This document shows, piece by piece, positions 24,080 through 37,100 of a stretch of DNA of 64,000 nucleotides. The translations under genes and the position numbers were made by a program. The stretch is taken from positions 4,774,001 to 4,838,000 of the forward strand of contig JAKSXM010000014.1 in NCBI GenBank assembly GCA_022575985.1. Reading direction: 5' to 3'. The notes beneath the pieces are model-generated. The model was not told the DNA's origin, made no database searches, and saw only the letters and a program-made list of their open reading frames with translations. This DNA comes from Anagrus nilaparvatae (taxonomy: Eukaryota; Arthropoda; Insecta; Hymenoptera; Mymaridae). Position 1 is the stretch's first letter. Each line of letters opens with the position of its first letter.

Positions 24080-27000
24080 CTCGCACAAAAAGAAACATAA
24101 TGATTTATCATCTGATTTATCAAATGATTTAATGATTTATCATATGATTTACCATAAGGTATATTATTGACCTAAAATAATTTCTTTTATCTCCAAGAGA
24201 CCTTCGGGATGAAAATGGACCCTCCTAGGAAAAGCTGATATCCTGGAGGTGTAATTTTCATTTTTCACCCCAACATATTTTCCGATTTTCCAAGATGGCG
24301 GACCAAAAAAAACAGGAAAAAACGACTTTCTACGTTACCTGGGGGTTTTTGAGGTTGAGAAATACGATTTTTTGACTGAATATTTTCATTTTTTCACCCC
24401 AACATGTTTTCCGATTTTCCAAGATGGCGGACCAAAAAAACGACTTTCTACGTTACCTGGGGGTTTTTGAGGTTGAAAAATACGATTTTTTGACTGAAAA
24501 TTTTCATTTTTTCACCCCAACATGTTTTCCGATTTTCCAAGATGGAGGACCAAAAAAAACGACTTTCTACGTTACCTGGGGGGTTTTTGAGGTTGAGAAA
24601 TACGATTTTTTGACTGAAAATTTTCATTTTTCACCCCAACATGTTTTCCGATTTACCAAGATGGCGGACCAAAAAAAACGACTTTCTACGTTATCTGGGG
24701 CTTTTCGAGGTTGAGAAAAACGATTTTCTGAATGTAAATTTTCATTTTTTCACCCCCACATGTTTTCCGATTTTCCGAGATAGCGGACCAAAAAAAACAG
24801 GAAAAAACGACTTTCTACGTTATCTGGGGGTTTTTGAGGTTGAGAAATACGATTTTTTGACTGAAAATTTTCATTTTTTCACCCCAACATGTTTTCCGAT
24901 TTTCCAAGATGGCGGACCAAAAGAAACGACTTTCTACGTTACCTGGGGGTTTCATCATAAAAATCATAATAAAAAGGACCCCGCACAAACCTTATAGGAT
25001 TCGGGTTTCGGCGGAATTGGCTGAATTTTTGTTATGTTGTACAATTCGTCATCCTGAACAAAAGTCTCAATGGGCACGAAGCTCCAAAATGCTTTCTTCG
25101 GCTCCCACAAAGCTCCAAAGCTTCACAGATCCAACATTATTTACTACTGGAAAAGGTCATATTTTATTTTTTTAATGCATCCTTTGATAAATAAAAGTAA
25201 ATAGTCTTACGTTTTTGTTGTCGCTGAATTCAAATCTGATGTCAGAAAAATGATATTGACAGTTGACAGCTGTCAACTAGCTGTCAAACGGTAATTTATA
25301 ATTGGGATTTATGAAACCAACACACATATGTATGTTTTTGTTGTTGCTGAATTCAAATCTGATGTCAGGAAAATGATATTGACAGCTGTCAACTAGCTGT
25401 CAAATGGTAGAAGGTAAACGGGATTTAAAAAATCAGCACATATTTATATGCTTTTGTCGTCACTGAATTCAAATCTGCTGACAAAAAATTGACATTTAAA
25501 GTTGACAGCTGTCAATATCATTTTTCTGACATCAGATTTGAATTCAGCGACAACAAAAACATATATATGTGTGCTGCTTTCATAATCCTGATTATAAATT
25601 ACCATTTGACAGCTGTCAACTGTCAATATCATTTTTCTGACATCAGATTTAAATTCAGCGACAACAAGAACATATATATATGTGCTATTTTCATAAACCC
25701 CGATTATCAATTACCGTTTGACAGCTAGTTGACAGCTGTCAACTGTCAATGTCATTTTTCTGACATCAGATTTAAATTCAGCGACAACAAGAACATATAT
25801 ATATGTGCTATTTTCATAAACCCCGATTATCAATTACCGTTTGACAGCTAGTTGACAGCTGTCAATTGTCAATATCATTTTTCTGACATCAGATTTGAAT
25901 TGAGCGACCTCAAAAACGTAAGACTATGTACTTTTATTTATCAAAAGATGCATTAAAAAAATAAAATATGACCTTTTCCAGTAGTAAATAATGTTGGGTC
26001 TGTGGAGCTTCGGAGCTTTGTGGGAGCCGAAGAAAGCATTTTGGAGCTTCGTGCCCATTGAAACTTTTGCTCAGGATGACGAAATGTACAACATAACAAA
26101 AATTCAGCCAATTCCGCCGAAACCCGAATCCCATAAGGTTTGTGCGTGGTCCTTTGTTATCTATTATAGAATATTGTATATTATATTTTCAATCCATATA
26201 CCCTGCTGTATTTTACTAACTTCACTTTCCATTATGAATAAGCATGTAATAAGTTAATACAAAATTATTATTTAGAAAAAATTTCGTTCATAAAATATAA
26301 ACATAAAGTCGTTTTTTCCTGTTTTTTGGGTCCGCCATCTTAGAAAATCGGAAAACATGTTGGGGTGAAAAAACGAAAATTTTCAGTCAAAAAAGCATGT
26401 TTTTCAACCTGAAAAACCCCCAGGTATCGTAGAAAGTCGGTTTTTCCTGTTTTTTTGGTCCGCCATCTTGGAAAATCGGAAAATATGTTGGGGTGAAAAA
26501 ATGAAAATTTTCAGTCAAAAAATCGTATTTCTCAAGCTCAAAAACCCCCAGGTAACGTAGAAAGTCGTTTTTTTTTGGTCCGCCATCTTGGAAAATCGGA
26601 AAACATGTTGGGGTGAAAAAATGAAAATTTTCGTTCAGAAAATCGTTTTTCTCAATCTCAAAAACCCCCAGGTAACGTAGAAAGTCGTTTTTTTTGGTCC
26701 GCCATCTTGGAAACTCGGAAAACATGTTGGGGTGAAAAAATGAAAATTTTCATTCAAAAAATCGTATTTCTCAACCTCAAAAAACCCCCAGGTAACGTAG
26801 AAAGTCGTTTTTTTTGGTCCGCCATCTTGGAAAATCGGAAAACATGTTGGGGTGAAAAAAGGAATATTTTCATTCAGAAAATCGTATTTCTCAACCTCAA
26901 AAACCCCCAGGTAACGTAGAAAGTCGTTTTTTCCTGTTTTTTTTTTGGTCCGCCATCTTGGAAAATCGGAAAATATGTTGGGGTGAAAAAATGAAAATTT

Positions 27001-27278
27001 TCATTCAGAAAATCGTTTTTCTCAACCTCGAAAATCCCCAGGTAACGTAGAAAGTCGTTTTTTCCTGTTTCTTTTGGTCCGCCATCTTGGAAAATCGGAA
27101 AATATGTTGGGGTGAAAAATGAAAATTACACCTCCAGGATATCAGCTTTTCCTAGGAGGGTCCATTTTCATCCCGAAGGTCTCTTGGAGATAAAAGAAAT
27201 TATTTTTGGTCAATAATATACCTTATGGTAAATCATGATAAATCAGATGATAAATCATTATGTTTCTTTTTGTGCGAG
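24080..27278. mobile_element. 3.2 kb palindromic element carrying two CCAAGATGGCGGA arrays
   Basis: CTCGCACAAAAAGAAACATA at 24080 is matched by its complement ending at 27278. Inward from it, 'aagagaccttcgggatgaaa' and 'ggaccctcctaggaaaagct' at 24195-24240 are matched at 27140-27185. The left arm then has six tandem units (24240-24955) and the right arm seven inverted ones (26300-27110). Next come inverted ~210 bp unique segments (24975-25185 against 25930-26150, with 'tcggcggaattggctgaatt') and a central block of inverted and direct units (25200-25925). Open frames in both arms are translations of the repeats. Confidence 0.8.
25200..25925. repeat. Central array with six TTGACAGCTGTCAA palindromes
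   Basis: Units of about 115 bp, two in one orientation and four in the other, each couple GACATCAGATTTGAATTCAG (or its complement) with a TGACAGCTGTCA palindrome; centres near 25264, 25385, 25507, 25612, 25736 and 25857. Two or three copies add a second half-site, 'ttgacagctag'. Confidence 0.8.
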
Positions 27279-27289
27279 AAGGAGCATAA

Positions 27290-28690
27290 GGGGCGATTTC
27301 ATGGATCATATTTTTAGATTCTGGGGACTCTGAGTTTAATTTTGCTCGAAGGTAATTTTATGGATCCTGTTCGAGAAGAATTTTGATAAATTTTAGGGTC
27401 GATTTCATGGATTATATTTTTACTAGATTCTGGGGACTCTAGAGTTGAATAGATTGAACTCTACACTGAAATTCTTTTTGGGTTTCTGATCACTTGGATA
27501 GTGCGTCAAAGCTCCAAATCCTTAGCTTGCTTCTCTACAAATTTTTCGGGGCGTATAGCCCCAAATTTGAGAACTCTATAACACGAAATTAGGTTCACGA
27601 TTAATTGTTTATATTTACTTTGAAAATTTTTTTGAATTTTAGGTTCTAAAAAAAGTAAAAACAAAAGCAAATGATTATTTAAGGCAAATAGACATTTATT
27701 TTGGGCCACTGCTCCCCGAAATTTGGCTTTAAAGTCAACAAATAATCAGTAAAGTAACGACTTAATACAATTTGTCAGAAAGCTAAAAAGATTTTCAGTG
27801 TAGTAATTATCACTAAATATTAATTAAGGCCCCCTTTTCAAAAATTAAAATTCGTAATGCACTTTTTTTTTATTTCATTTTCTTGCTTAAAAACATTTCA
27901 AGAGTGTATAAAAAAATTTTCAAGCAAAAAAAAATATATGTTTTTGAGATATTTTGATTTTTATGGGACGGATTCATATGAAAACATAAGCATTTTAAAA
28001 CTTTAAACGCGTTTATCTCAAAACTACTTTTTTAAATCGGTTCCAGTTCTAACTCAAAAACTTTTTCAGCTATTGACCTACATCTAGGTGCGTTTTATTT
28101 GTAATTGTAGTGCCAAGTGCTGGAACTAGAAGATCAGAAAAAAGTGGATTAGAAAATTTTTTATTGACCATATTAGGTGTTTTTTTTTACTTAAAAATCT
28201 CCATTTTTCGTTTTTGGCGCACCAAATGGTCAATTTTTGGAATTTTTGCAAACTTTTAGTTCCAGCACTTGAGAAGTGTATAGGGAATAAAATGCTCTTT
28301 TATTTTTTTGTTTCGGATGCCCACAATAGGCGCTAGGTGTGGAACCGTTTTTTACTTTTTTTTTTCAGCCTCTACTTTGACGCCCTCTATAAAATGTAAA
28401 ATATTTGGAAAATAAAAATAGTAATTTTTTTTGTATTCTTTGATAGTTTTGTAACAATTTAAAAAAAAATTTGTAGTTCTTGTATAATAAAATAACTAAA
28501 AAAAAAGATGTTTAAAATTCATCAAAATTACACAAAATAATGAAAAGGGGACCTTAAAACTTTGCCCGAAGGTAATTTTATGGATCCTGTTCAAGAAGAA
28601 TTTTAATAAATTTTGCGTCATAATTAATTATTTTTAGTCTAGCGCCACTAGAATCTAGTGAAAAAACGCTCCATGAAATCGACCCTCTAG
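27290..28690. repeat. Composite repeat flanking the AARS2 5' end
   Basis: The phrase 'gaaggtaattttatggatcc' occurs in direct orientation at 27340 and 28569, while 'gggtcgatttcatgga' at 27400 is inverted at 28675-28690. The host repeat is split by the 726 bp TTAA element below. No coding sequence is visible. Confidence 0.45.
27828..28553. mobile_element. 726 bp TTAA element, motif family member 2
   Basis: The ends GGCCCCCTTTTCA and, inverted, TGAAAAGGGGACC are bracketed by TTAA at 27824-27827 and 28554-28557. AACTTTAAACGCGTTT starts at 27999, exactly 171 bp from the left end as in member 1, followed by ATCTCAAAAC. The weaker shared block 'catttcaagagtgtataaaa' lies about 65 bp in. The central hairpin arms ('agtgctggaacta' against 'tagttccagcact', near 28116 and 28257) are specific to this copy. 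Non-coding. Confidence 0.75.
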
Positions 28691-28711
28691 CTCACCCAAA
28701 AATGTTGCTAG

Positions 28712-28722
28712 GTAAGATGGCG
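28712..28722 (+). promoter_or_regulatory. Possible AAGATGGCGAC initiator-type site upstream of AARS2
   Basis: An AAGATGGCG sequence lies about 110 bp before the favoured AARS2 start. Such YY1-like motifs sit near start sites of many housekeeping and mitochondrial genes. The position is suggestive only. Confidence 0.25.
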
Positions 28723-28825
28723 ACTTCCCACATACATGTATTAGACGATGCTCATCACTGAGTTGAGCCTATTTAGTAAAAATTTTTTGCATTATGTGAT
28801 AGTCTTCGTGCTCAATTGTTTGAAA

Positions 28826-30313
<1,488 letters not shown>

Positions 30314-30395
30314 GTAATTCATCTTAATTTATAACTTTATCTGCCATATAGTATTTTTTTATAAGGGGATGTTGACATGACTAAAAAAGTACATA

Positions 30396-31367
30396 CCCTA
30401 ACAAAAAGAACCGGCCGGTTTTTCTACCTAAGTCTAAAATAAAAATTTATAAATTATTACCAGGGGGTTTTCGAGGTCGAGAAAAACATTTTTATGGGTG
30501 AAAATTTTCATATTCTCAGATTTTCCAAGATGACGGACCAAAAAACATACAAAAAGAAACTATACATTACCAGGGGGTTTTCTAGGTCGAGAAAAGCGTT
30601 TTTTTAGTGACAATTTTAAATTTTCCGATTTTCCAAGATGGCGGATCAATAAACATCCCAAAAATAAACTTTATACATTACCAGAGGATTTTCGAGGTTG
30701 AGAAAAACGTTTTTATGAGTGAAAATTTTCATATTTTCACCCCAGCATATTTTCCGATTTTCCAAGATGGCGGACTAATAAACATCCAAAATGGAACTTT
30801 ATACCTTACCAGGGGGTTTTGGAGGTCGAGAAAAACGTTTTCATGAGTGATAATTTTCATATTTTCACCCTAGCATGTTTTCAGATTTTCCAAGATGGCA
30901 GAATAATAAACATCCAAAATGGAACTTTATACCTTACCAGGGGGTTTTTTATTGGTCCGCCATCTTGGAAAATCAGAAAATATGAATATTTTCACTCATC
31001 AAAACGTTTTTCTCGTCCTCGAAAACCCCCTGGTAATGTATAAAGTTTATTTTTGGGATATTTATTGGTCCGCCATCTTGGAAAATCGGAAAATATTCTG
31101 GGGGTGAGAATATGAAAATTTTCACCCATAAAAACGTTTTTCTTGACCTCGAAACCCCCTGGTAATAATGTATAAATTTTTATATTAGACTTTTATTGGT
31201 TAATAGAATGTTATAAACTTTATCAGGATTGAATTTTCTTTATTTTCCCGGAAATTTTCTTTTTTTAACAACTAAAACTATTTTCTGGTTAAAACTCATT
31301 GATACCAGATGAAATCAGGTGACACCAGCCGAAACCGGCCAAAACCAGCCGGTTATTTTTGTTAGGG
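30396..31367. mobile_element. 972 bp TA-flanked element carrying CCAAGATGGCGGA units
   Basis: The ends CCCTAACAAAAAGAACCGGC and the inverted GCCGGTTATTTTTGTTAGGG are flanked by TA at 30394-30395 and 31368-31369. Inside, four units point one way (cores near 30525, 30633, 30765, 30890) and two the other (near 30957 and 31072), so the array is itself a loose palindrome. It lies 80 bp after the last visible AARS2 exon, in what would be its next intron. No coding sequence. Confidence 0.75.
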
Positions 31368-31369
31368 TA

Positions 31370-31777
31370 GGACAATATTTGCTTCATAGAAAAATTTTGT
31401 TTCCAATTTTTTTTTAAATTTTGAAATAAGAAAATTAAATAAATTCATTTTTCATAAATATTTTCCAACCTTTCAAGGATTTCCCAACCTGGTAGAAAAA
31501 AGTGTCTTAAAATGTTCTAAAACATATTAAAAAGTTGTAAAAGGCTCCAAAATGCCGACAAATGGGTTTTATAGTGTTGAAAAATGTTTTAAAGTTTTTT
31601 GTTTTGTGTTAAAATGTTGCGAAACGTTTAATTCTGTTGAAAACTAGCCGAATCCTTCAAAACCTTTTTTTAGCAAATACACTTACTATATAATTTATAT
31701 TTAATTAAAAATAACTAATTATTTGTTAATTCAAAATATAGGCTAAGAAAAAAACAAAAATAAAAAATTTGCCTTAA
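31370..31777. other. AT-rich spacer, no gene seen
   Basis: Short runs of 'aaaatgtt' phrases (31500-31625) are the only texture. No AlaRS exon could be recognised here. Confidence 0.4.
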
Positions 31778-33707
31778 GGGTCGTTTTACCTAAATATGTC
31801 GATATTTTAGCTGATTTTTAAGGTAGGATTGTGAAATAACGGATAGAGATATTTGAATCAAATTTTTTTTATAGTTTACAAATATATTAAAAATTAAAAA
31901 AAAAAATTTTTTTTTGTTTTTTGTGACGTCAGTTTTGCGTGAGAGAGGTGAACTTGCGTCTCTGAAAAAAAAAAAATTCAAAACTGTGTACTTGATATCT
32001 TGACTTAGGATAATCTAAAACGTACGAAAAAAAAATTGGTAAGACTGAAAACCCGTAATTTCGGGATGTCGTCGAGTTTTTTCAAAAAAATTAATTACGA
32101 ACAAAATGGCGGCTACGCAAAGTTAAAATGAAAAAAAAAGCCTATAATTTTCGGGCAAAAGCAGCTGTAAAAATTTTTTCAGAATATAAAAAAAAAAAAC
32201 TCGACGACATCCCGAAATTAGTGCATTTATTAAGGCATACCTCTGATTTTTTAAGTAAAAAAAACGCACTTTTAAATTTGTAATAATTTTTTTATTTTAA
32301 TATTTATTTAAAAAATTTTTTTTTTAAATGAATATATAAGTCTTAATATACATTTTTTTTTAATTATTTTTTTTTTTTATTGATCTGTCTTGGAATTATG
32401 GACCGGAAATTTGAAGGATGTTATTTCGCGGTGACCAGGATACCTCTACTCCAGGTACCCTGAAACAAAAAAATCGAACGAGGTTATTTTTAGAACCGTT
32501 ATACCGAGTGGGTAAACCAACAAAATTTTAAAATTTCAAAAAAATAAAAATTTGACCCGTAAAATAAAAAAAAATTCTATTTTCGCGCACGGAATTGGAC
32601 CTTATACGTCAAAAAAAAAGTACAAAAAAGGTAATTTTATAAATTTTTTTGGTTTACCCACCAGGTATTTAGTTAATAAAAAAAAAAAAAAAAAATGTAG
32701 TAAATCCAACCAGTATTTTTTGAGCAATCGTGGTCACCGATTTCAAAAAATGGTTTCGAGATAAACGCGTTTAAAGTTTTTTTTTCCAATTCACAAACCT
32801 GGTTTCCTGCTCACAATAACCATAATATCTTTTAAATGGTTATGAATATTTATTCAAAAATTTTTTCTCATATTCTTGAAATATTTTTACACGCAAAAAA
32901 AAATAAAAAAAAAAATGAAAAATTTTTTAAAATTTTTCAGAGGTACGCCTTAAGTTGCTTAGTGAATTTAAAGAAAATCGGTGCAGAAGTTATCGCGCAA
33001 TCGAGTACAGGGTTTTACAGACGTTGTTTTGAGTAAAACGACTTTGAAGTTTTGGAATAATTTTTTCGGTACTTTTAATCATTAAATTATTATTATTTTT
33101 TTTTATTGCGTAAAGGAACTTACAACAAATAAAATTAGACCAAAAAAATAAAAATCGGTCAAATAGTTTTAGAGAAATTTTAATTAGAAGGTGTAAAAAC
33201 ATAGTTTTCTAAATAAGAGTAAATATTTTTTTTTCTTAAAAATTTAACAAAACATTTTTTTTTTGTATATTTAAGTAGACTTATAAGTTATCAGTGATTT
33301 TTGAGCCATAAACTATCCTTCTGGTTTTCATACTGATTTTGTAGCTGATTTTACCCCTGCTGCTGGGCCGATTTGCTATTTTTTACCATTTTGGCACGGC
33401 TAAATTTGGAGTCATAAACCATCGCGAATATTAGCAAAATTTGCTCATAATTTCTATCAGTGACCAGTTCCGACATGATTTCTAACTAATTAACAGTAGT
33501 TAGAAGATATGTAAAAAAATATTAGAGCCATACCGTTAAGTTTTATCAAAAACACGTTTGACGGCGCCAGCAAAACAGGCAAAAAAATATAATTAGAGGG
33601 GAGGATTTAAAAATAAATTTTTTTTACATACTCTTGAGACATATATAAAGTAATTAATAGAAAAAAAAAAATTCGGTTATCAAAAAAAAGTTTAGGTAAA
33701 ACGACCC
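31778..33707. mobile_element. 1.93 kb TTAA element hosting another TTAA element
   Basis: GGGTCGTTTTACCTAAA and its complement at 33691-33707 are bracketed by TTAA at 31774-31777 and 33708-33711. Inside, an inverted pair with the core TTTCGGGATGTCGTCGAG (32053-32078 against about 32195-32215) forms a separate hairpin, and member 3 of the motif family is nested at 32234-32949. Non-coding; removal of the nested copy leaves about 1.2 kb. Confidence 0.7.
32234..32949. mobile_element. 716 bp TTAA element, motif family member 3 (nested)
   Basis: GGCATACCTCTGATTTTT and the inverted TCAGAGGTACGCC are bracketed by TTAA at 32230-32233 and 32950-32953. On the minus strand AACTTTAAACGCGTTT starts at 32778, 171 bp from the right end, followed by ATCTCGAAAC. 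The weaker shared block is 'tatttcaagaatatgagaa'. The central hairpin arms (GAGTGGGTAAACC, about 32507, against GGTTTACCCACC, about 32650) are specific to this copy. Confidence 0.75.
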
Positions 33708-33711
33708 TTAA

Positions 33712-33787
33712 AGCGGATTTGAATCCGGGACCCTTGAGGGATACAAGTGCCAGAGTCTGTAACCTTGTCAACTGGCCAGGCTAATAA
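33712..33787 (-). other. tRNA-like relic (class II-like), probably not functional
   Basis: Read on the minus strand it has a D-arm-like TGGCCAGTTGACAAGG, an anticodon-arm-like stretch, a variable-arm-like 'ccctcaaggg' and a T-arm-like GGATTCAAATCC. The T stem pairs badly and base 53 is A where G is expected. The 1.93 kb TTAA element sits exactly at its 3' end; the sequence beyond that element continues with 'ggcaaatttttt', which could be the acceptor end and a pol III stop. It may be a decayed tRNA or tRNA-derived SINE head. Confidence 0.3.
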
Positions 33788-34085
33788 AGTTACAATTTAA
33801 GTGATTTAACGCCTAGTTAAGCTGAACTAAAAATTATTTATTTTATTTTTATTTCATTTTTCTTATTCCTTTTATTCAAGAAGTAATTAAATAATTATTT
33901 ATTTTTTATAAATTTTATATTTTTAGAAAAATTCGAAAAATTAAAATTAGAGTTAGGTATTTTTCGTTTTATTTTTTAATAATTCATATTTATTATAAAA
34001 GTATTTCTTTTACATTAGAAAAAAATTCTTGTTCCCGTAAACAGAAAATTCCGTTTGTCGAAAACTTTTATTTCCGTTTATTGCA
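33788..34085. other. AT-rich spacer before the palindrome
   Basis: No exon or repeat unit is recognisable; mostly T-rich runs. Confidence 0.35.
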
Positions 34086-34106
34086 CAGGTGAAAAATTTA
34101 ACGAAT

Positions 34107-34195
34107 ATTTTTACGTAAAAATTTACGTAAATTTTTACGTAATTTTTTACGTAATTTATTACGTAACTTTTTACGTAATTTTTTACGTAACTTTT
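34107..34195. repeat. TTTACGTAA short tandem array (mirrored at 47937-48020)
   Basis: About eight copies of an 11-12 bp unit 'ttttttacgtaa' lie at the outer end of each palindrome arm, in inverse orientation. Confidence 0.7.
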
Positions 34196-37100
34196 TCGTT
34201 TTGGGTTATTTTTTTTTAAAAACTTTTATTACCCTTACAAAAAGAGTAATTGAGCATGAAAATGAGTAATAATCACAAAAAACTTTGCTTTAAGTATAAA
34301 TTTACCCCTATCAAAAGACTTAATTTTTTCGGGACTAATAAATTTTTTTACTTTTATTAATTTTTTCTTTTTTTTTGTAAGTTGTAAAAGGTTTTTGAAA
34401 TCTTTTTAAAATTTATTTTAATACTTTTGTATACATACTTTAAAATTTTGATTTTAGTTTTAAAGTTTTTTAAAAATATTGTACAATAATTATTTTTATG
34501 ATTATAAAAAGTTTTGGATATCAAGGAATCAAGCCAAATAAAATGTAGAATTAAATTAATAAAAAAACAATAATTATTTATTTACAGAAAAAAAAAATAA
34601 TACAATTTTATGCCTTGATGCGATTCCAAATAACTTGCTAATTTTTGCTGAATGAAATAATATCATCGAGTGGCCTTCAAGAAAACACATTCAGGTGACA
34701 TCTTAGCTTTGATCATATAGGTGATAGGTTGAGTTTTGTCCAAATTCCTTCAAACCTGTATATTATAGAAAATATTTATTCAAGGTTCTAAACTGAAAAA
34801 AAAAATCCGCTTGCCGCAACTGGAAATATTCTGCTTGCTGCATGCGGAAAAGCCGTTAATGGCAAACAGATAGAATTCCGCTGGTGGCAAGCGGGATTTT
34901 TTTTCTTGTCAAACGATTTCAAATGACTTTTTGTAAAATTAATAATAACAAATGTTTCTATTTTTTTTAAAATTAATTTCTCATGTCTCATTATACCGAT
35001 ACACACATATCTCAAAAAAGTTGAAAAACGTTTTTTTTTTATTTTCTTTTCGTTTTAAGTAATTTGCAATCGTTTTACGAGATAAAAAAAATCCGCTAGT
35101 GGATTTTTTTTTAAATGTAGTGTTACTTAAGTTTCTACTATTACTAAATATAATATGAAAAAAATTTTATTATTTTTCTTGCTGATTCGAAAATAAATGT
35201 TTTATTGCCACTGACAAAGAAAACTATGTGCAGCATTTGGCCGTAAAATTAAAAAATTTACGTGCGATATCGTGCATTTTTTACTTTTACAGCCTAAGAT
35301 TTATGCAATGTGAATATACAAATACGCAATCCAATTGCGCCGAAAATGGACTAGTTGCCCGCAATAGGAATTTCGAGGTTATCTTTAGCGGTTTTTTAAA
35401 ATCTTTTTATCTGTCACTTTTGGTTTTTGGGGTTCCTAAACCCTATTATGGTATCTGCTTTTATTAAAAACTCTCTGTTTGTAAAACCAAAAAAGGGCTA
35501 AGAAACCAAAATAAATAACCTGCATTTTTTTTTGCGACTGAATCGTTTTGGGTAAAAAATTTTTACCGTATCTTTTTACTAAAAATAGATACCGTATTCG
35601 AGATCAGAGACTCGAAATACATATAAAGAGTGTATCAGATAAAAAATTTTAAACACCCGCAAAGAATACCAAACATCCTCAAAATTCCTCCTGCGGGCAA
35701 CGAGAGTTCATACTCGTATTAAACCGTCATACTAACAATAATAATCAAAAAAAATTTTATGGACCTATCAGCAAGAAAAATTTTTTCTTATAATTTAATA
35801 AAAAAAAATATTACTATACGAAAAATTCAGGCCAACACTATACATTTTAACCGAGGGCGAAAAAATAAAGAATTTCCCAGGCCCCACATAAACTGTTATC
35901 TGGGGAATCCTTTTTTTATGTCCAAGGATAATACATAATTTTCTTCCCATAGTGGGTCAAAAATACCTTTTTTATACCGAAGAGCGATCGTAAAAAACGG
36001 GTTTTCTCCCCGCTGACAAAGATATGGTACATTTTAAACCATGGAAGCAAAATAAAAGAAAGGCGCGGATTGCACGTTAATTATGATAAACTGTGATTTT
36101 TTGGGCATTCTTTTTTTCTAAAAAAGAAAAATATCTATCTAAATCTAAAAATCTGCCCGATTTTAAAAAAAAATTATTTTTGAGGATCGTGCTAGAATTA
36201 TAATGGGTTCAGGAAGGCTAAGGGCAACTCTATGGCGGAAATTTCCTCCCATGGCAAATCTTCTTCCATATTCTGAATTATTTTTTCTAAGGGTGAGAAA
36301 ATAGTTTTTGCAAATTCACTGAAAGTACGAAAAGAGTTGAAAATATTTTTTTTTTAATTTTCTTTACGTTTTAAGTAATTAGCAATATCGTTTAACGTAG
36401 TTAGCTACAAGTGAAATTTGGCTTGCAACAAGCGGGAATCTGTTAGTGGATTTTTTTTAATGTATAGTCCTACTTAAGTTTCTAGTATTACTAAATATGA
36501 AAAGAATCTTATTAATATTTTTCTTGCCGATTCAAAACTAAGTGTTTAATTCAAAGCTAAGTGTGTCAGCGTCCAAAAAAACCTGCTAGGACCTTTGAAA
36601 ATAAAAAAATAAGTTCTTTTGGCAAAATTAGTTTTTTAGGGGTGAAAGGGGTGAAAAATGGCCAATTTCACCCTTTAGAACCTATTGTATGATATTTCTG
36701 ACATCATTTTTGAGATCAGCGACCTAAAAAACCTATTTAGTTCATTTAGTTTAAAAAAAAAGTACCTTAAAGGTTTATGTCAATTTTGGGGGTATTTGGG
36801 ATGAAAAAATGGCCAAATTCACCCCTTGGAACCTGTTAAATGTCATTTTTGACCCAAAATTCTAATTTAGTGACCTATTTAACCACATAGCATAATATAA
36901 AAGTCGATAAAAACATTTTTTACTATATTTCAAAATTGGGGGGGGGGGGGAGGGGTTAAAAATGGGTGGTTGCGACAATTATCCGTTCCGACGCTTTGTT
37001 TGTATGATTTTTCAGAAGCGAATGCAAAAGGTTTCACTAAAATCCATCCACTTTCAGAGGCAGTTAGGGGTGAAAAACCGACGCTAATGGGTTAAACCAC

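Noticed and set aside
24424..24997. Open frames with repeated peptides such as FPIFQDGGPKK
   Set aside because: They are translations of the tandem CCAAGATGGCGGA unit, appear in either strand depending on array direction, and lack codon bias or a stable start. The same applies at 6510-7127, 26387-26919 and 30607-31107.
33712..33787. Functional tRNA gene
   Set aside because: T stem does not pair, the acceptor stem is disrupted by an element, and no sound anticodon stem-loop forms.
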